Positions 1 to 13,155 are shown, counted from the first letter of the stretch. The stretch: DNA of 64,000 nt from Phylloscopus collybita (GCA_027886175.1 JAJNNQ010000137.1:30366001-30430000); one strand, 5' to 3'. Program-made: numbers and translations. The notes: a model not told the origin generated them from the letters alone.

Positions 1-3000
1 AGATAGTGTAACAATATTAGGTTAACTTTGGTCAAGGGAAGCCAAGTGGAGGAAGAGTAATTGAGACTGGAATTTCTCACTACCATTGTTATCCAAATAT
101 TTGACAAAAATAAAAACTGATCTTTATATTAGTAAGTAATATTTTCCAAGAAGGAGGTTGTTAGCATACAGTGCTACTGAATTTGTGTTTCAATGATGCC
201 TTATGTCTAGATTTCTATACAAATATATAAACAATTTATACAGCTTGTTAGCATGGTGTGAGTACTATGGATATTGCATAACAATGTTAATTATTTATCT
301 ACAAATTTTTCCTTTAATCTTTTCAAAACTAACTGAGAATCTTAAATGGTAAATGTAACATTTTTTGTAGGTGATTCTTACTGAAATCTCACTGTTTTGT
401 ACCTTGCAGTGAGAATAAAAATTATGAAGAGTAATAAATATACAATCATCTTGATATTTTGAGTCAGCTGTGTCTTTTTGACTCTAGCTATAACATTGAC
501 TGTGAAAATTTTAAAGGAGGATGAGGAAAACAGATTCTGGAATTTCTATCAGATATCTTTTTCTCACCCATCATCCCTTTGTGAAAGAATGAAGTTTGTG
601 CATTAGAAAGGTGCAGGATGTGAAATCTCCAGGTGCTCAGAAAAATGTATTTCAGTGTTACATAATGAAATCTGATGGGTGGAAATGGCCTTCAAAGCTA
701 TTTCCTTCCTTGAACAATAAATGCTGTTGTCAGCTATTTTTGATTAGCCCGTTAATTATGATCCTGTCAAGGCAATAGGGCTCTGGTTACAAATGCAACA
801 AGTCTTCAAGTCTAGGAACAGTCCTATAATCATGAGCAAAACTTGACCACCTGCAGTGGTGTGGGATTATTCTCATGGTCAGCAAGGAATCGCTGGGTTG
901 AGACTCACTTGTGTAAGACATTGAGTCTTCAGCATCCATGACATTGGCTGTGGTTGTAATGCTTTTGTTGCTGACAGAAAATAGGGTGACTCCTAGAATA
1001 CACAGTTTGTAAAAACTGTGGAGAAGTGAGAAAAGTGGAAATGACAGATGCTTAATCAGCAGAAAAAACCCCCCAAACATTCTTGTTTCTTGGCTACTTT
1101 ATGTGTATATGTAGAGAGAGTGCAAAATCTTTTGGGGAAGCAATTCAGCATGCTATCAAGATATTATTCTAGAGAAAAAAATTACACTAGTATGTAAAAA
1201 AAAGTGGAGAACAAACAGAGCAACAATGGATTTGAAACAAATCAGGTTCCTAATTTCCATCTCCAGATGATACTACTGAGTACACAATTCTTTCTTTAGC
1301 ACTCAGTGTATTTCTTTAGCAATACAATGAATAAGATAGATTAATATTCATACTTCCACTTTTCTTACTTAGCATAGCAATCTAAACACTTCAATTAATT
1401 TCTGGTCACATCTTTCAAATATTCTGTAGGAATTGCTTTCTTTTATTCTTTTACCCTCAAGCTTTCCTCTTTCAACTTACATGAGACACTGTATCTATTT
1501 TATCTTTTGTATCTTTATCTTTGTTGCGCTTCACTGAATTCCTTGCAATTTGTAGCTGTCATTCTGGTATTGAGGTATCCAGATCTCAGGTGTCTCCAGA
1601 TAGCTGAGAAATATGTGCAGAATTATAAGTTTTCAGGCTTACAAACATTTTCATTACATTCAGTATCAACTAAGTCTTTTCTAGTAAGGCTGCTCTTTCT
1701 CAAAGGATTTCCTATAGGTATTTTTTTTTCTAAACTGAATCCCACTTGCTTGTTTTCCATCAGAATTTTTTATCTCATTGTTTTATTCGTGAAGGCTAAT
1801 CCAGTTTTGATGTTCATCTTGCATCTCACTCATCACTAGAAGAGCAACCACCTTTGATGAACGTAATTGCAAGATCTAGATTTCCCACCATTTCCAGAAG
1901 GGCATCCTGTGCTGCTTACTACTTTCTTCCATGATTTAACCTAGAAAACAAAATACAAATGAGCTTTTCACTGATTCATGGGACATTCACAGACCACCAA
2001 CTTTTTAGAGCTTCCTAGTCTTTCAGGAGGTTTGCTGTCTACAGTCAAACCAAAGCAAAGTCCAGTACACAAATCAGAAAATAAAGAAAAGGGACAAGTG
2101 CTCTCAACTTTGCATGAATTCCCCTCCAAGGACTTGGAGCTAGTAGTCAGAACCACCTATTGATGACTGACACTGCGTTTCCAAACTGATGGAAAATAAC
2201 CCCAAAATCCCACCTGGATATCTAGTAGCAGCTGAGCCAGCACTGCCCTTGATGAAGTGCTCCTTCACTATCAGTCCCTTTGCAATACTAAAGCTGTCAG
2301 CCAACGCAGGGAAGCCACAAGTGAAGGAGACAGGTATAGCTGCATGGTGAAATGTGTTCCCAGAGATGTACAGATGGCCACCAACCTCCTTGCTCTCAGG
2401 GCTAAATACAAGTCTTTCCTTTGATTTTGTACTTGCCTAAGATCCTCTCATATGCAATACACAAGTTGTATTTGTGAGAGACGATTTGTGTTTAAGTATT
2501 TTGATTGTATTTTGCTATGGTTATGTGGGGTTTTGTGCTTACCTAAACAACCAGAAACATTCAAAAATACCCTGGTTAACCAAGTGATTTAGTTAACACT
2601 TCAAGGAAGGTTTAATATAACACCCACTTTTTGAGCAAACATCTTTTTCTACAAATTAAACAATGCAGCTGAGCTCCTCAGCTGATAGGAAAGAATGCAC
2701 AGGACCTAAATTTCAGGGCTACCTGAATCATGTTATCCACGAAGTTGCATGGTGCATAAGGCTGCTGGGATAATTATCCATCACCTGTCTGCTCCCTGCC
2801 ATTGGTGCCCACTAGGTACTTTGCCCTGGGAACAGGTTAGGACACTGACCGAGGGAACTGAGCACGGAGGGATCCAGCCTTGTGTGGGGGGAGCAAGCCT
2901 TCAGTGCTCTTGGGAGAGCAGATGGATGTTAAGGACTGAGCTGAGAGTCTCACAGGTGAGGCTGTTTTCGATTGTGCTGATCTTGCCTTTGTTGTCAGGA

Positions 3001-6000
3001 GTAAGAATGATGCAACCGCTCAGAAATGTTGAAGCAAAAAACCCCTGTCTTTAAAAGTAATTGCTTCCTTGCTTTGTAAACTGCCTACTCTTTAAGCACT
3101 ACGAATCACTGTAATTAATCCTTAATTCAAGCTGCTGTATCTATGTTACACTGTTGTGTTTACTTAGACGTAAAATGCATTATTCTTTACAAGATAATGG
3201 CATCAGTCCACACCGTGTCTGTGACAGGCACAGGCAGCTCTAAGCCGAAACATTAGGTGGAGAGTTATAAAGCTAGTTACGTGCCAATATGTTAATTAAT
3301 TAATCACAGGCATGTTTTCAAAGCATTCTTCATACCTCAGGTGGGGCTCCTGGGCTATTATGAAATGCCAAACTTCCCTTGGGGCTTTGAGGATTGCACT
3401 TCTAAATTCCTCACAAGTTCAGGGAAGTAAAAGGGTATGTTTTTGGTGTGAGTCACTGAAGTGAGGCTGGAGATAAAGATTTTTTGTTTTGTTTTATAGT
3501 GGGGGAGGAGGGCAGTAACCAGCCAGCAAGCAAGCACTTCAGGAAGGAACTAGGTGGAGGGCAAAACTGTATTTTTCTAACCCTCTCAGCCTGTTTTTTC
3601 TAAACACATCTAAATTTTAATTTAATTTTGTTTTAGTTTAATTTTTCAGAATTTTTTTCATTTTGAATTCAACTCTCTGGTATATGTCAGCTGGCCTTCT
3701 CTCGTCTTCTGGTTAGAAACCCAGCAGCTTGTGCACTACAGGGCAGACAAGTGAATTTATGCCTCTTTCACAGTTCAGCATCAGGGACTTGAAAACAATG
3801 TATTTTATCCTGTGTTTTCACAAACAAAAAATTCCTGTTTTCTTTCAGCTTGTCTGTGAACCTGTGAGGTATCTGCAAGGCTGTATCTGTAAATCCCCCC
3901 ACAGCTTCTTTTTTTTTTGTAGTAAAAGAGGAGATGCCTATCAAATAACTTCTTTCCATTTCAGTGGAACTCTAGGGTGGGCAGGAAATATGAGATTTGG
4001 AAAAAAAAAAAGAAAAAGAAAAAAGAAAGAAAAATGAAAAAATACTTCATAGGGATTTGCTCATTGTTTAAGCCACACAGCTCTAGATGTGTATGTGTTG
4101 GAGCAGCATAATCCAGCAAGGGAAGCTCCTCGACTCTCTAGCTGTCTGGCCAGCCCTGTGCCATGAGAGCAAGGAACAAAGAGACAGCTGAAACACATCC
4201 TTGGTAAGTCTCAGTGAGACTGGCACCTAAAAAGGACCATGCCAGCTGGAGACTGGAGTGTGTCAGAGACCTGCTCTCAGCAGGACAGGGCTGAGCAAAC
4301 GTGGCTGGTGATGTCTGCATGTGGATGGTGATCCCCACTGTCTCATCCCAGCCACTCATGCCAGAGGAAAAAGGTTACCAAGTTGTAGGCCACCTGCTCT
4401 GCCTAAAACTTTCACTTGAATTGGCAGGAAGAGTAAGTGTAATGGAATTTTTTAGAGGGTTGGGCAATTCTGTTTATATCTGACTCACATTGCATGTAGA
4501 TTCATGAAATGTAAAGTGATTCCTGGATTAGATACAGAAGAGAAGTGCCTCACATGTCAGGACAAAACTAGTACTATGTGGCATGTTGGTGCTGAGGGAA
4601 GGTCACTCAGTTTTGAATTTTTTCTAATTACCATTCCCACTCGGTATCTCATGCTTTACCTGCGGCAAAGTTGTGCAACACCCTGGGAACGCATTTATGC
4701 TTTCCCAGCGAAGGTGCAGAGGAGAGACTGCGTTCAGAGAGCCCCTCCTAAGTCCTGCACAGCCCAGCCTGGAATATGTTCAGGCAGGACTTTGGGAGTG
4801 AGTCCAGTGCTGCATAGATATCACTGATGGAAAGAAAAGATAGCCAAATAGTTGGTCTCTTTACTCTGATTGAAGAATTCTCAATCCATTGGAGAAATGA
4901 GAAAAGCAAGGAAAGTTTTTCCTCATTTAGAAACTTCACAGAAGCTCATTAGAGTAAGGTCTTTGAGACACAGTGTGTAGTTAAAGTGCTTTGTAAGAAG
5001 TGCCTTTTTTTCTGAAGAAATAAAAACTTCAGCAGAACTTCAAATATTTTTCTTGAATTCTTCTAAGATTTTAGTTGCCGATTTAAAAATATATCTTCAG
5101 GAAAAGAAGAAAAATTTGGATGAATGTTGGTGTGAAAGAGGATCAACCTTTCACCTAGATTTGTTCTGCACTAATCATGGGAATAGGGGCATAAGCTCAA
5201 ACAAATATGGAAAGGGAGTGGCTTGCTGAAAGCCTTATAAATAAAGTACAAAGTTATCGCAATGGAATCTTTAAAATTGGTAGAGTATTTTGTAACTAGG
5301 AAAGATTTGGCAAGGATCTCTTATTTACATTCTACTGGATTCAGCTGTTTTTACCTGTTCATTTGTTGCTTTCAGCTGAAATGGCTAAATGCAACCCCAC
5401 AAGACAACTTTTCTTTTATTGATTTTAAAATTAATGGGTATTTCTCTTGAGTGTGGCAGTAGAATATCCTGGAATGTTAAATGTTAGAATGTTAAACAAA
5501 TAGTCTAATAAAGAAATCGACTTTCTTTTTCTTCTTTTATCCTTCTTTCTCTGTTATGGTTGCAAAAGAAAAGTACAACAAATACAAGTACGTAAAAAAA
5601 AATCAGGAGTTAAATAATGTAGAAGGAAGGGATGAAAAAAACCCCCCTTCTTTATGTAAACAAGTTTTGACTTTTAATATGGTATTTTATTTAACTTTTC
5701 TATGACTCTGCTGCCAAGTGGCCCTTAATTTACAGAGCTGTCATGAGCTTGAATTCAGTGGAAGAGCTTGTTTGGAAAAAACTACAGAACAGAACTTGGT
5801 TTTATGTTACTGGAAAGACGTGTGCTTTCTTTCGGTGCCAGCAGGCGATGGAAGTTTCTGTGGACCTGGTGCTAACAGAGTTATAACAGCCTGAAACTTG
5901 AATGATACAGTGATGAATGAGCCTGCAGTTTGGGGGAAACAAAATCATGTGCTTTGGAACAGGATGGTGTTTGGTAGCCAAGGAGGATCCTGCCACTATA

Positions 6001-9000
6001 TATGGTCACTATTTTGTTCATGTTCTGAAATTCAGGAAGAGCCACACCTTAGGCACTTCATGGCTTGACACTGCAGGATGATAACTGACTGCCACTTTGC
6101 ATGTGGGACAAGCACTCTGATATGGTGCTCTTGGCTGCACTTGCCTGTTTGCATGTTGCAGCTTGTGCTATGTTTCAAACTTGTGATAAATATTTCTTGT
6201 GAACCAAATTTCTGCCCCTCTGCACACTGGTTATTGATGGAGTTGTTTTTCTCAGAAATCATCTCTGAATAATTCTGGATGGATTCATATCTCCAGAACA
6301 ACAGCTTATTTGCATTCAGAAATAGTCTAGCTTTATGACTGATTAATATCTTTATCTGTTACTTGAGTCTTTATGCTTTCTTTCCTTTGATAAAGACAGA
6401 AAGACCACAAGTTCTCTGAAAGCCAATGGGAAATGCCCATTGTTATAGTGGAGTCAAGGACTGACCTCTGTTGCTAAGCACAGGCAGAAAAGCAGATAGA
6501 AAAATGAATTAAATGCGAAAGAGGAACAGAGGCTACATCTCTTGCAGGAAATTAATTATTATGTAGTAATTTATTCTTAAAGCTTAATTATTTTAATTAG
6601 ATATTACATAGATATCTACCTTGCTCTTTAAAAGTGGCCCGGAGGACTTAAGTTGTTGCCATTTTCATTTGAGCCTGGCAGACATGTAGGGTCCTGCATG
6701 CCCCAGCAGGCACTCTGGCTGTTCCTGAGCTGAGGCTTTACTCTTCCACGGGCCATGAGTGTGGCATTGATGATGGCCTGAAAGGACAGCCTGTATTCCC
6801 AGGTCATACCTCCCACATTAATCACAGCATGAACGCAGGAGGAAGCAGAAGGCTTATCTTCCATTTTGCCTTTCCCTCCTTACTGCCTGATAGTCCCAGT
6901 TACTCTTGGTCTCACAGGAATCCAGCAATGGTGCTCTGTTGCTGCGATGAACCCTGACTCCATCTCCTCAACATGTGCTGAATGCCCACAGTAGAGTAAG
7001 CCTTGGAAACAGTAAGCTTCTGTCTCTGAGATCAGAGCTCAGAAAGTATGTATGTAAAAAGATGGGTGAAACATTTCCCCAAAACTTGATTTTACTGTGA
7101 TGCCAGCCCTGCAGACAGCAACATAAGAAGATGGGCCTGCTTCTCCAGGAAATATCTCAAGTGACTTCTTGCATTACTTAAATGAAGACACACACAATCA
7201 GCTCAGTGATTTTATTTTAGGCTACAAGTGTATTTCTGTATAAGAATATATGGAAATGCTGTCCAGTGCTAAGACACAATCCTAGAGGCTTATGTAGTCC
7301 CTGCACTGAAGACTTCCACCTTTATTTCGGTTTTGGGTGCGTCTGAAGAGCTCTGATATGAGATTTGTGAAACAGAACAAAAACAAAACCATACATATGA
7401 GGCCAACTTCAGAAGTTCCTTCACATCCAGAGAGTATTGGGGTATAGGAATACTGAGAGCATGGGCTGCATACCTAGTTGTGGGACACAGGCTAGCAGGG
7501 CCATGAGTCGATTTCATGGTCTGCAAGAGTTCCTAATTTATACCCACATGGAGTTCAAAAACCTCTTCCCTACTCAAAATTCCAGCAAAGCTCTTTTTGT
7601 CTGATTACCCTGCCTTTGCAATGTCCTGTTTCCCAGGACATGCCCAGCCAGCTTGGATCAGAAATGCTTTTCGCAGTAAACATTGCCATCGTCTCCACTG
7701 GCGGTCCTCCAGTTGAGCTGCAAGTCTTGGACTACACAGCTTGACTGAATTTCTTTTGCATGAAGCTAATCCTGCCAGTGTTCTCCTGGAACACACCTAA
7801 TGGTACACAGGGTCAAGATAGGGCTCTTCTGAAGGATATCTACAGTTGCACGTGGTGTGCCTGTTGGAACCTTGGCAGTGACTATCTAGGGCTACAAATC
7901 TGCTTGCATTCTTCAAATCCTTCTCCAAAATCTCAATTTACAGTTTTCTTCCACTATCACTTTCCAGTCAAGTGAGCAAGTTATCTCTGAACCTAGGGGA
8001 AACATGAAGTAGAACACAGATGGCTCAAAAGCCACAGGCCTATGTCTCAGTTGTCTGGGAAGAATTACGAAGCAAGGCAAAGATGAAGACTGGGCTGCTA
8101 AGAATTTTTCTCTCCATATCCTGTTCTCAGTCTTCACTAGCCATGAGAGCTTCTCTCTCAGCTGGATGAATGTTTCCATATTTTTTTTTTCAAATAGTAT
8201 TTTGTTAAATTTAAAAGGAGCTAGTTATAAATAGGATACAGCACTCAGGCCTGAGATCTCCTTTAGCCAATGTACACATAGAAGGGTGTGTATGCAACTT
8301 TCACTGTCCTGCATGACCGGAGTGTACATATTTTTGCTGATGGAAAAGCAGTTTCATCCACTGGGGTTGAAGGTGGTTGCAACTCAGTTTCTGCCCCTGA
8401 AAATGCTGGGGTATATTTAATCTTGTGCATGTGAGTGGTATGGGTATATGTGGCTTACTTCTACTCTTAGGGGCTTTCAGAGGAACAAGGTGCTTAACTA
8501 CTTAAGGACAAGCATGTGCACATAGAGCAAGAATGATTAAACTTGGCTGTGCAAGGGCCTCCTCCCTTCCCTGCTCCATCTCCCCCCACATCTCTCCAAA
8601 AGTGTGCTAAACCACTTCCAAACTGCTCATGCAGTTGGGGAATTATCATGCTCTGGGGATTGTAATTATTTGAGATCTGTATGCTTCCCAAGTTCTGGAG
8701 GCAATTATCATTTGGCCTTATCCTTCAAAGTGTGCTTGCAGAATTTGGAGCTCTTACAACCGTGCCTCTGAGATATTCCTTACATAACTCCCAAGTTATG
8801 AAAATACAGTTTAATTTTTACAGGCAATGAGACTGCTTGGTCTATTGTTTCCTGTTAAATTCACCACACCAAATTCCATCCCATGGGAACTGAAGCCAGT
8901 CAGTAACTGAGATGAGGATTTAGTCCATTCTTTTCTGTCAAAATTGGGATATTTCACGTATCTGTTAGTGCATCTGTTAAAGGAACAAATTCCTGTCCAG

Positions 9001-10122
9001 TGTGTTGGCCAATCCTGTATTAAAATCTTACCTTAGATGTGTCCACATTCCCATTCAAACTTGTCAAGTTATTTAACTTATTAAAAAAAAAAGAAATATG
9101 TGTTTTTTCTGTACTCATTGATCTTGTCTTTTGATGCCATGCCCATTATGCTACAATGCATCTGGAAAATAGCCCATAATTTTTCTTAAGGCAGGAAATA
9201 GTATTTATGGCTGTACAATAATATTTTAAATTATATATGATCAAAAGATTGCAACTTCATTTTCAAATCAAGTCCAAACAATAACAGAAACTACCAAGGT
9301 ACTGTGCTTTGTTTCCCATTTCTCAGAATATCCCTGGAATTCTGCCTTCGTTGGGTATACTTCCCACACTGCATGGTTTGGGGTCTGAACAGATGTACTG
9401 CAGCCTGAGAAAGCACAAAACAAAGTATGAAATGCAACAAATAAAGAAGTGAAATATATCTGTGAGGAATAGCTTTAATTAATGGAACTTTGCCTATATG
9501 TTGCCCTAAAAAGAGCATTATGTTGAGTGAGGCTAGCAGAAATACTTGTAGTTTCTTTAACCATAAGTTATCATAAGTTACATGATTTCCAGAGGCTGAG
9601 TTCAGGATGGTTAATCAAGCAGCAATTTTTTCTTTTATTGGAGAGTGCAGTTCCCTGCCATGGCATTTTAGAAAATAATGGATAGCAAGATTCAGCAATT
9701 CATGCGAAATTTCAGGTAGGCAACTGATATGTAGCAGGTGGGCTGTGAAGAAATCTATAGTTCTCTATGCTTATGGCAACCAGTGGAAAGCAGGACACAT
9801 GGCTTTTGTATATTTTTTTTCTCCTGTAACGTGTTTTTTGGTGGCAGTACTGGAGGGTAATGAACAAGTTGATGTAGAGATCTAGTTTTTTATTGACAAT
9901 CTGGTGTTTTCTTTAATTTTTCTTTCTCTTCTATCAATAAAAAGGTATCATTTTGATTCTACTGAGAGGAGGGTTTTGTGCAGGCTTCACAAGACTTGTA
10001 AGCTGAGGAAATTGAGGGAAGCTCTCTCTTCAGGGTACAGGAAAGCCAGCATTAACTCTCATCTCAGACTTTCCTACTAACAATAAAATCTGTGACTAAA
10101 CTGAATGTTAAGGCAAGTTGTT
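1..10122. other. Gene-free AT-rich DNA, nothing recognised
   Basis: No open frame here exceeds about 110 codons and none resembles a known protein. The longest, a 110-codon frame at 1507-1839, is hydrophobic and lies in T-rich DNA, as chance frames do. There is no CpG island, no recognisable RNA gene and no interspersed repeat that I know. Minor content is an A/G-rich low-complexity run at about 4000-4043, a T11 run near 8181 and an A10 run near 9083. Some AT-rich stretches such as 6540-6620, with repeated TTAATTA-type cores, could be old conserved noncoding elements, but conservation cannot be judged from one sequence. Confidence 0.7.
4001..4043 (+). repeat. A/G-rich low-complexity tract
   Basis: This is an A11 run followed by irregular AAAAAG and AAAG units and a final A-rich segment. 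It looks like a slippage-derived purine tract. The lysine-rich end of the short frame that crosses it is an artefact of the repeat. Confidence 0.85.
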
Positions 10123-10845
10123 CTAAAAGGAATTTGGTTTTTTATCTCTTATTTTCTTGATAATACACCATTTAGAGTCTTGGAGCAGTTTTAAAGTAAG
10201 AAATTGGTGCTGCCTGATATCAGTAGCTGACTGATGATGCCACAGTGAAGCTATTCCAGTTGTGGGAAGCCAAGGGACTGGAGTACCTGGATTCCCTTCC
10301 TCCATGGTGCTGCAGTGACAAGAACATGCTCTGCAAGTGCTACGGACTTCTCTTTTCCACTTATAGCAGGAGGGAAGATGAAGCAGTGTCCAGAAACTAG
10401 GAGCCTTGCTGTCCTGTTTCTTCAACTGGCCAAAGCCACCAATCTTGATGGTGTGACCGTCACCCAGAATGTGCAGACACATGTAGGAGCTTCTCTCTGT
10501 GATATACTTCAGAGTCTTTGTGGAAATGAGTGTATCATTGGGAAGGAAGCTGTCACAAGTCTCCTGGAAGCTGATGATGGCAAAAGCCACCTTTACCTTA
10601 GAACAAATGTAAAAATCCTGAAAAGATAGAGGCTGATGGCCATGGCAGAATCCATTCAAGGCCATCTGAGGGGTAAGGTAGATCACTGCAAGGGTTTCAG
10701 AAGAGGATAAAAGAAAGGAATGGTGTATGTCTGGGTGTGAGCTGGATAAAATTGTGTGTAGGCAGTGCAGCTGCGATACCACAAAAGGAGGCAGAGACCA
10801 TTGGAGAAAGCCAAGAATGGTCAAATGAGCTTCAGTAATGGGGCC
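10123..10845 (-). other. Longest open reading frame in the window (about 240 codons), unrecognised
   Basis: A stop-free run reads on the minus strand from a TAG at 10846-10848 to a TAG at 10123-10125. There is no ATG near its 5' end; the first in-frame ATG lies about 54 codons in (MALNGFCHGH). At this base composition such a run is rare by chance: with a stop frequency near 0.06 per codon, well under one is expected in 64 kb. I do not recognise the protein. A stretch reading HTIKIGGFGQLKK loosely recalls kinase subdomain VII (K-I-x-x-F-G). No HRD-like loop, lysine motif or APE motif is present, so this is probably coincidence. A 104-codon frame runs antisense across 10315-10629. The segment could be an old retrocopy, an exon cluster or a fortuitous gap in stops. 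Its function is unknown. Confidence 0.3.
10597..10617 (-). other. Candidate 21-nt microexon inside the long open frame
   Basis: On the minus strand a pyrimidine-rich TCTATCTTTTCAG acceptor at 10618-10630 is followed by 21 bases and then an AAG|GTAAAG donor at 10591-10599. The segment is in frame with the surrounding open run and would encode DFYICSK. Both sites fit vertebrate splice consensus well. A pair this close can arise by chance, and no flanking exons were identified. Confidence 0.15.
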
Positions 10846-11704
10846 CTAGAAGGGGAAAAAAATAACAAGGAAAAAGGTCATGCTTCTTGGGCAAAGCGCT
10901 GGCTGGTGAATAAAAGGCTTGGAATAAAGAGCAAAGAAATTCCTTCTTGCTGTTTGATGATTGTATTAAGAGAAATACAATTTAATGCCCATTTTCAGTA
11001 AATAAACAGGGTTGCTACCCTGTTTGTACACAATTCAATCTTCAGTTTCCTCAAGAAAAACAATCTGAACACTAGCTAGGGAGTCTGGACCAAAGGGGTA
11101 ATAGTAGCCTTAATGGGAATAAATAGAGGGTAGGCGGCACTCTTTCAACACATTCTTTGAAGAGTAAACTGAATACAGCCCTTAAGAAAGGTACAGGCAC
11201 ACAAATATTTACCTATTAGGTCTCTATTCATGATGGGCTAAACCCTACTGTACTCAGTTGTTGCTTTCAGCCCTCCAGAGATCTGTCCCCTGATGTGTGA
11301 CCTGCAGTTGCAAGCAGTAATTAGAGAACCAGGTGGCTCTGCACCATCACGGGGTGTTTTGAATGAGGGGCAAGAGCAAGTTGTGAGTTCTGCAAAGGCA
11401 AAGTTCTCTGTATTGTGTCCAGAACATAATTTGGGCAGCTCAGAATTTGGGCCCAGATCAACCCAGGGCTCCTGTTACTGATTCATATCCTGAGAGCCTG
11501 CAGTAACCCTAATGAAGGATTAGGGCTTCATTACAGTACTCGACAGATAGAAAGTGTCATCTTTTGGAAACCCTTGTTGACAGAGCTGCCTTTCTCATTT
11601 ACCTGTCCTCTAATCAGGATACAGAGAAAGGTCTTAATAACTGTCACTTTCACATTGGGCTTGTCATGTAATTTGATCATGGTAAAGCATTTTACAGGAT
11701 TAAT
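10846..11704. other. Intervening DNA, no gene seen
   Basis: No supported gene lies here. Short plus-strand frames at 10765-11001 and 11293-11481 resemble nothing known. The only structured element is the small perfect hairpin at 11004-11025. Confidence 0.6.
11004..11025. repeat. Perfect short inverted repeat (9-bp arms, 4-nt loop)
   Basis: The arms AAACAGGGT and ACCCTGTTT flank a TGCT loop. Vertebrate genes do not use intrinsic terminators of this kind, so no termination role is proposed. It may be chance or a cruciform-prone site. Confidence 0.7.
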
Positions 11705-12316
11705 TCAATGTAATATTGGATTTGCAGTTTTGTGAGAATAACAGATATGGGTTTTTTTTTCATAGAAGTGGACAGATGGACTAGGATTAAAGGAATTCTC
11801 TTCCAGCCAGATCATCCTGAAGGAATGAAATACATTATTCTGGATGAATAATTTCCTCCTTGGAATATGCAGGACTGCAGTGAAAACACACCACAGGTGA
11901 AGTGCTGTGCTTTGCTGGCTGTGTGCAGTGTCTTGAAGTTTGTTTCTCCTACTGCTGAGGGCACTATGTGGAGCAGAAATACACACCAGTCCCATCCAGT
12001 GTGTGTGACTGGAGCAGCCACACAGTGTGTCACTGGGGGCTCTCAGAAGAGGACCTGGGGACGCAGGCACCAGGACTGCCAGCAAGAGGTGCTCCCAGGT
12101 GCCACCACTGACCCCCACGTGACAGCCAACAAAGGCCCTATTGAGAAGGGACAGGGAGGCAGGGCTGTGGTCAGGGTGGAGGAATATGATAGCAGCCTCT
12201 TGAGGCCAGGGAATCTGTAAAATAAACCGCTGGGCAACATGAACGTGGAGGTGAGGAATGTGAAACCAGAGTCGAGTTATCTGGGAGCAGTGCCAGTCCA
12301 ATGCTGCGCAGGACAT
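11705..12316 (-). other. 203-codon ATG-started open frame, unrecognised
   Basis: The frame begins with ATG (MSCAALDWHC) and ends 203 codons later. It is the second longest open run in the window and lies on the same strand as the longest, about 0.9 kb away. Its 12000-12300 half is locally GC-rich, which thins stop codons in every frame. A 117-codon plus-strand frame at 11867-12220 and smaller minus-strand frames overlap it, which favours chance. The translation is rich in His, Ser, Leu and Cys, with no motif, signal peptide or domain that I recognise. It could be an untranslated or noncoding exon, or nothing. I infer no function. Confidence 0.2.
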
Positions 12317-12647
12317 TGCTGGCCAACGGAAGAGGCAGAGCTGGTTATAAAATACAGCAGCGACAGGACAAACTCTTTGTTGGTATAAATAACTTAAACT
12401 CTGATCAGATCAACTGCCCGCTTGCACCGGGGAGCATGGACAGCACCTGTGGCTCACTGGCTGTTGCCTGGCCACTTTCCCCACCCTGGGCTTGGCCAGG
12501 CTGATGGAGCCTGTCAGCTGGGGCTGCAGTTTCTGTGACCTCTCTGTGGAGGCACACGGCAAAATGACTTCTGCATCTCAGCCAAGCCTGTACCCGTTCC
12601 TACGCGTGGTTACATCCCAGACACATTCTTGGCCTGTTTCACCCCAG
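12317..12647. other. Intervening DNA, no gene seen
   Basis: Moderately GC-rich sequence without a supported gene. A 67-codon plus-strand frame at 12301-12504 has no recognisable content. Confidence 0.6.
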
Positions 12648-13052
12648 GATGAGGTTTAAGGCTAAATCAAGGCTGCGTCTGCTGGCAGACATGGTTCTGT
12701 GTTCCCTCCTTGCACTATGTTTGGGCTCTTGTTTTCAGCTTTTCTATACTGATCATAGTTATGTGTCTTGGGTTTTCCTTCTGCCAGGTCAGGTCTGGTT
12801 CACCACAAGCACTGGTCTTGGCATAAAGGGAGCTCACAGGCCCATGCAGGCAGAAGGTAGAGGGCCAGAAGGCTGTTGTCCCTTTCGAGGGAAGCATGTT
12901 CCCAAGCCGTCTCTTGCTGCTCCCCAAACTGCTCTTTCAGGGGTTGTGGTTTCCCAAGCCCCTCTAACCCACCTTGTGGCAATAGCTTGCAGATGTCCTC
13001 CAGAAAGAGAACAATGCAACCAATTTGTGCAGAAAGAGCTGCTGATCAGAAG
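12648..13052 (+). other. Candidate exon with splice-like borders and a 135-codon open frame
   Basis: A GTTTCACCCCAG acceptor-like sequence ends at 12647 and an AAG|GTAGGA donor-like sequence begins its intron at 13053. The 405 bases between them are open in the frame that starts with ATG at 12649 and would stop at 13054, just inside the supposed intron. The first 30 residues look like a signal peptide: a basic start (MRFKAKSRLRLLAD), then a hydrophobic Leu/Cys/Ala core (MVLCSLLALCLGSC). The rest matches no family that I know. Against a real exon, the acceptor tract is weak and at least one other plus frame and several minus frames are open across the same GC-rich DNA. If real it could be the first coding exon of a secreted protein. 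Confidence 0.2.
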
Positions 13053-13155
13053 GTAGGAAAAAGGTTAAAATACAGAAATGGCTTTGCAAGCACTTTCCAT
13101 GGAGAAGGCAGCTGGTCTCCCCATGCTCCTCAGTTCTGCTCTTTCTCTGCTACAT

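Noticed and set aside
11507..11530. Telomere-like AACCCTAA / TTAGGG pieces
   Set aside because: Single imperfect units in opposite directions, not an array.
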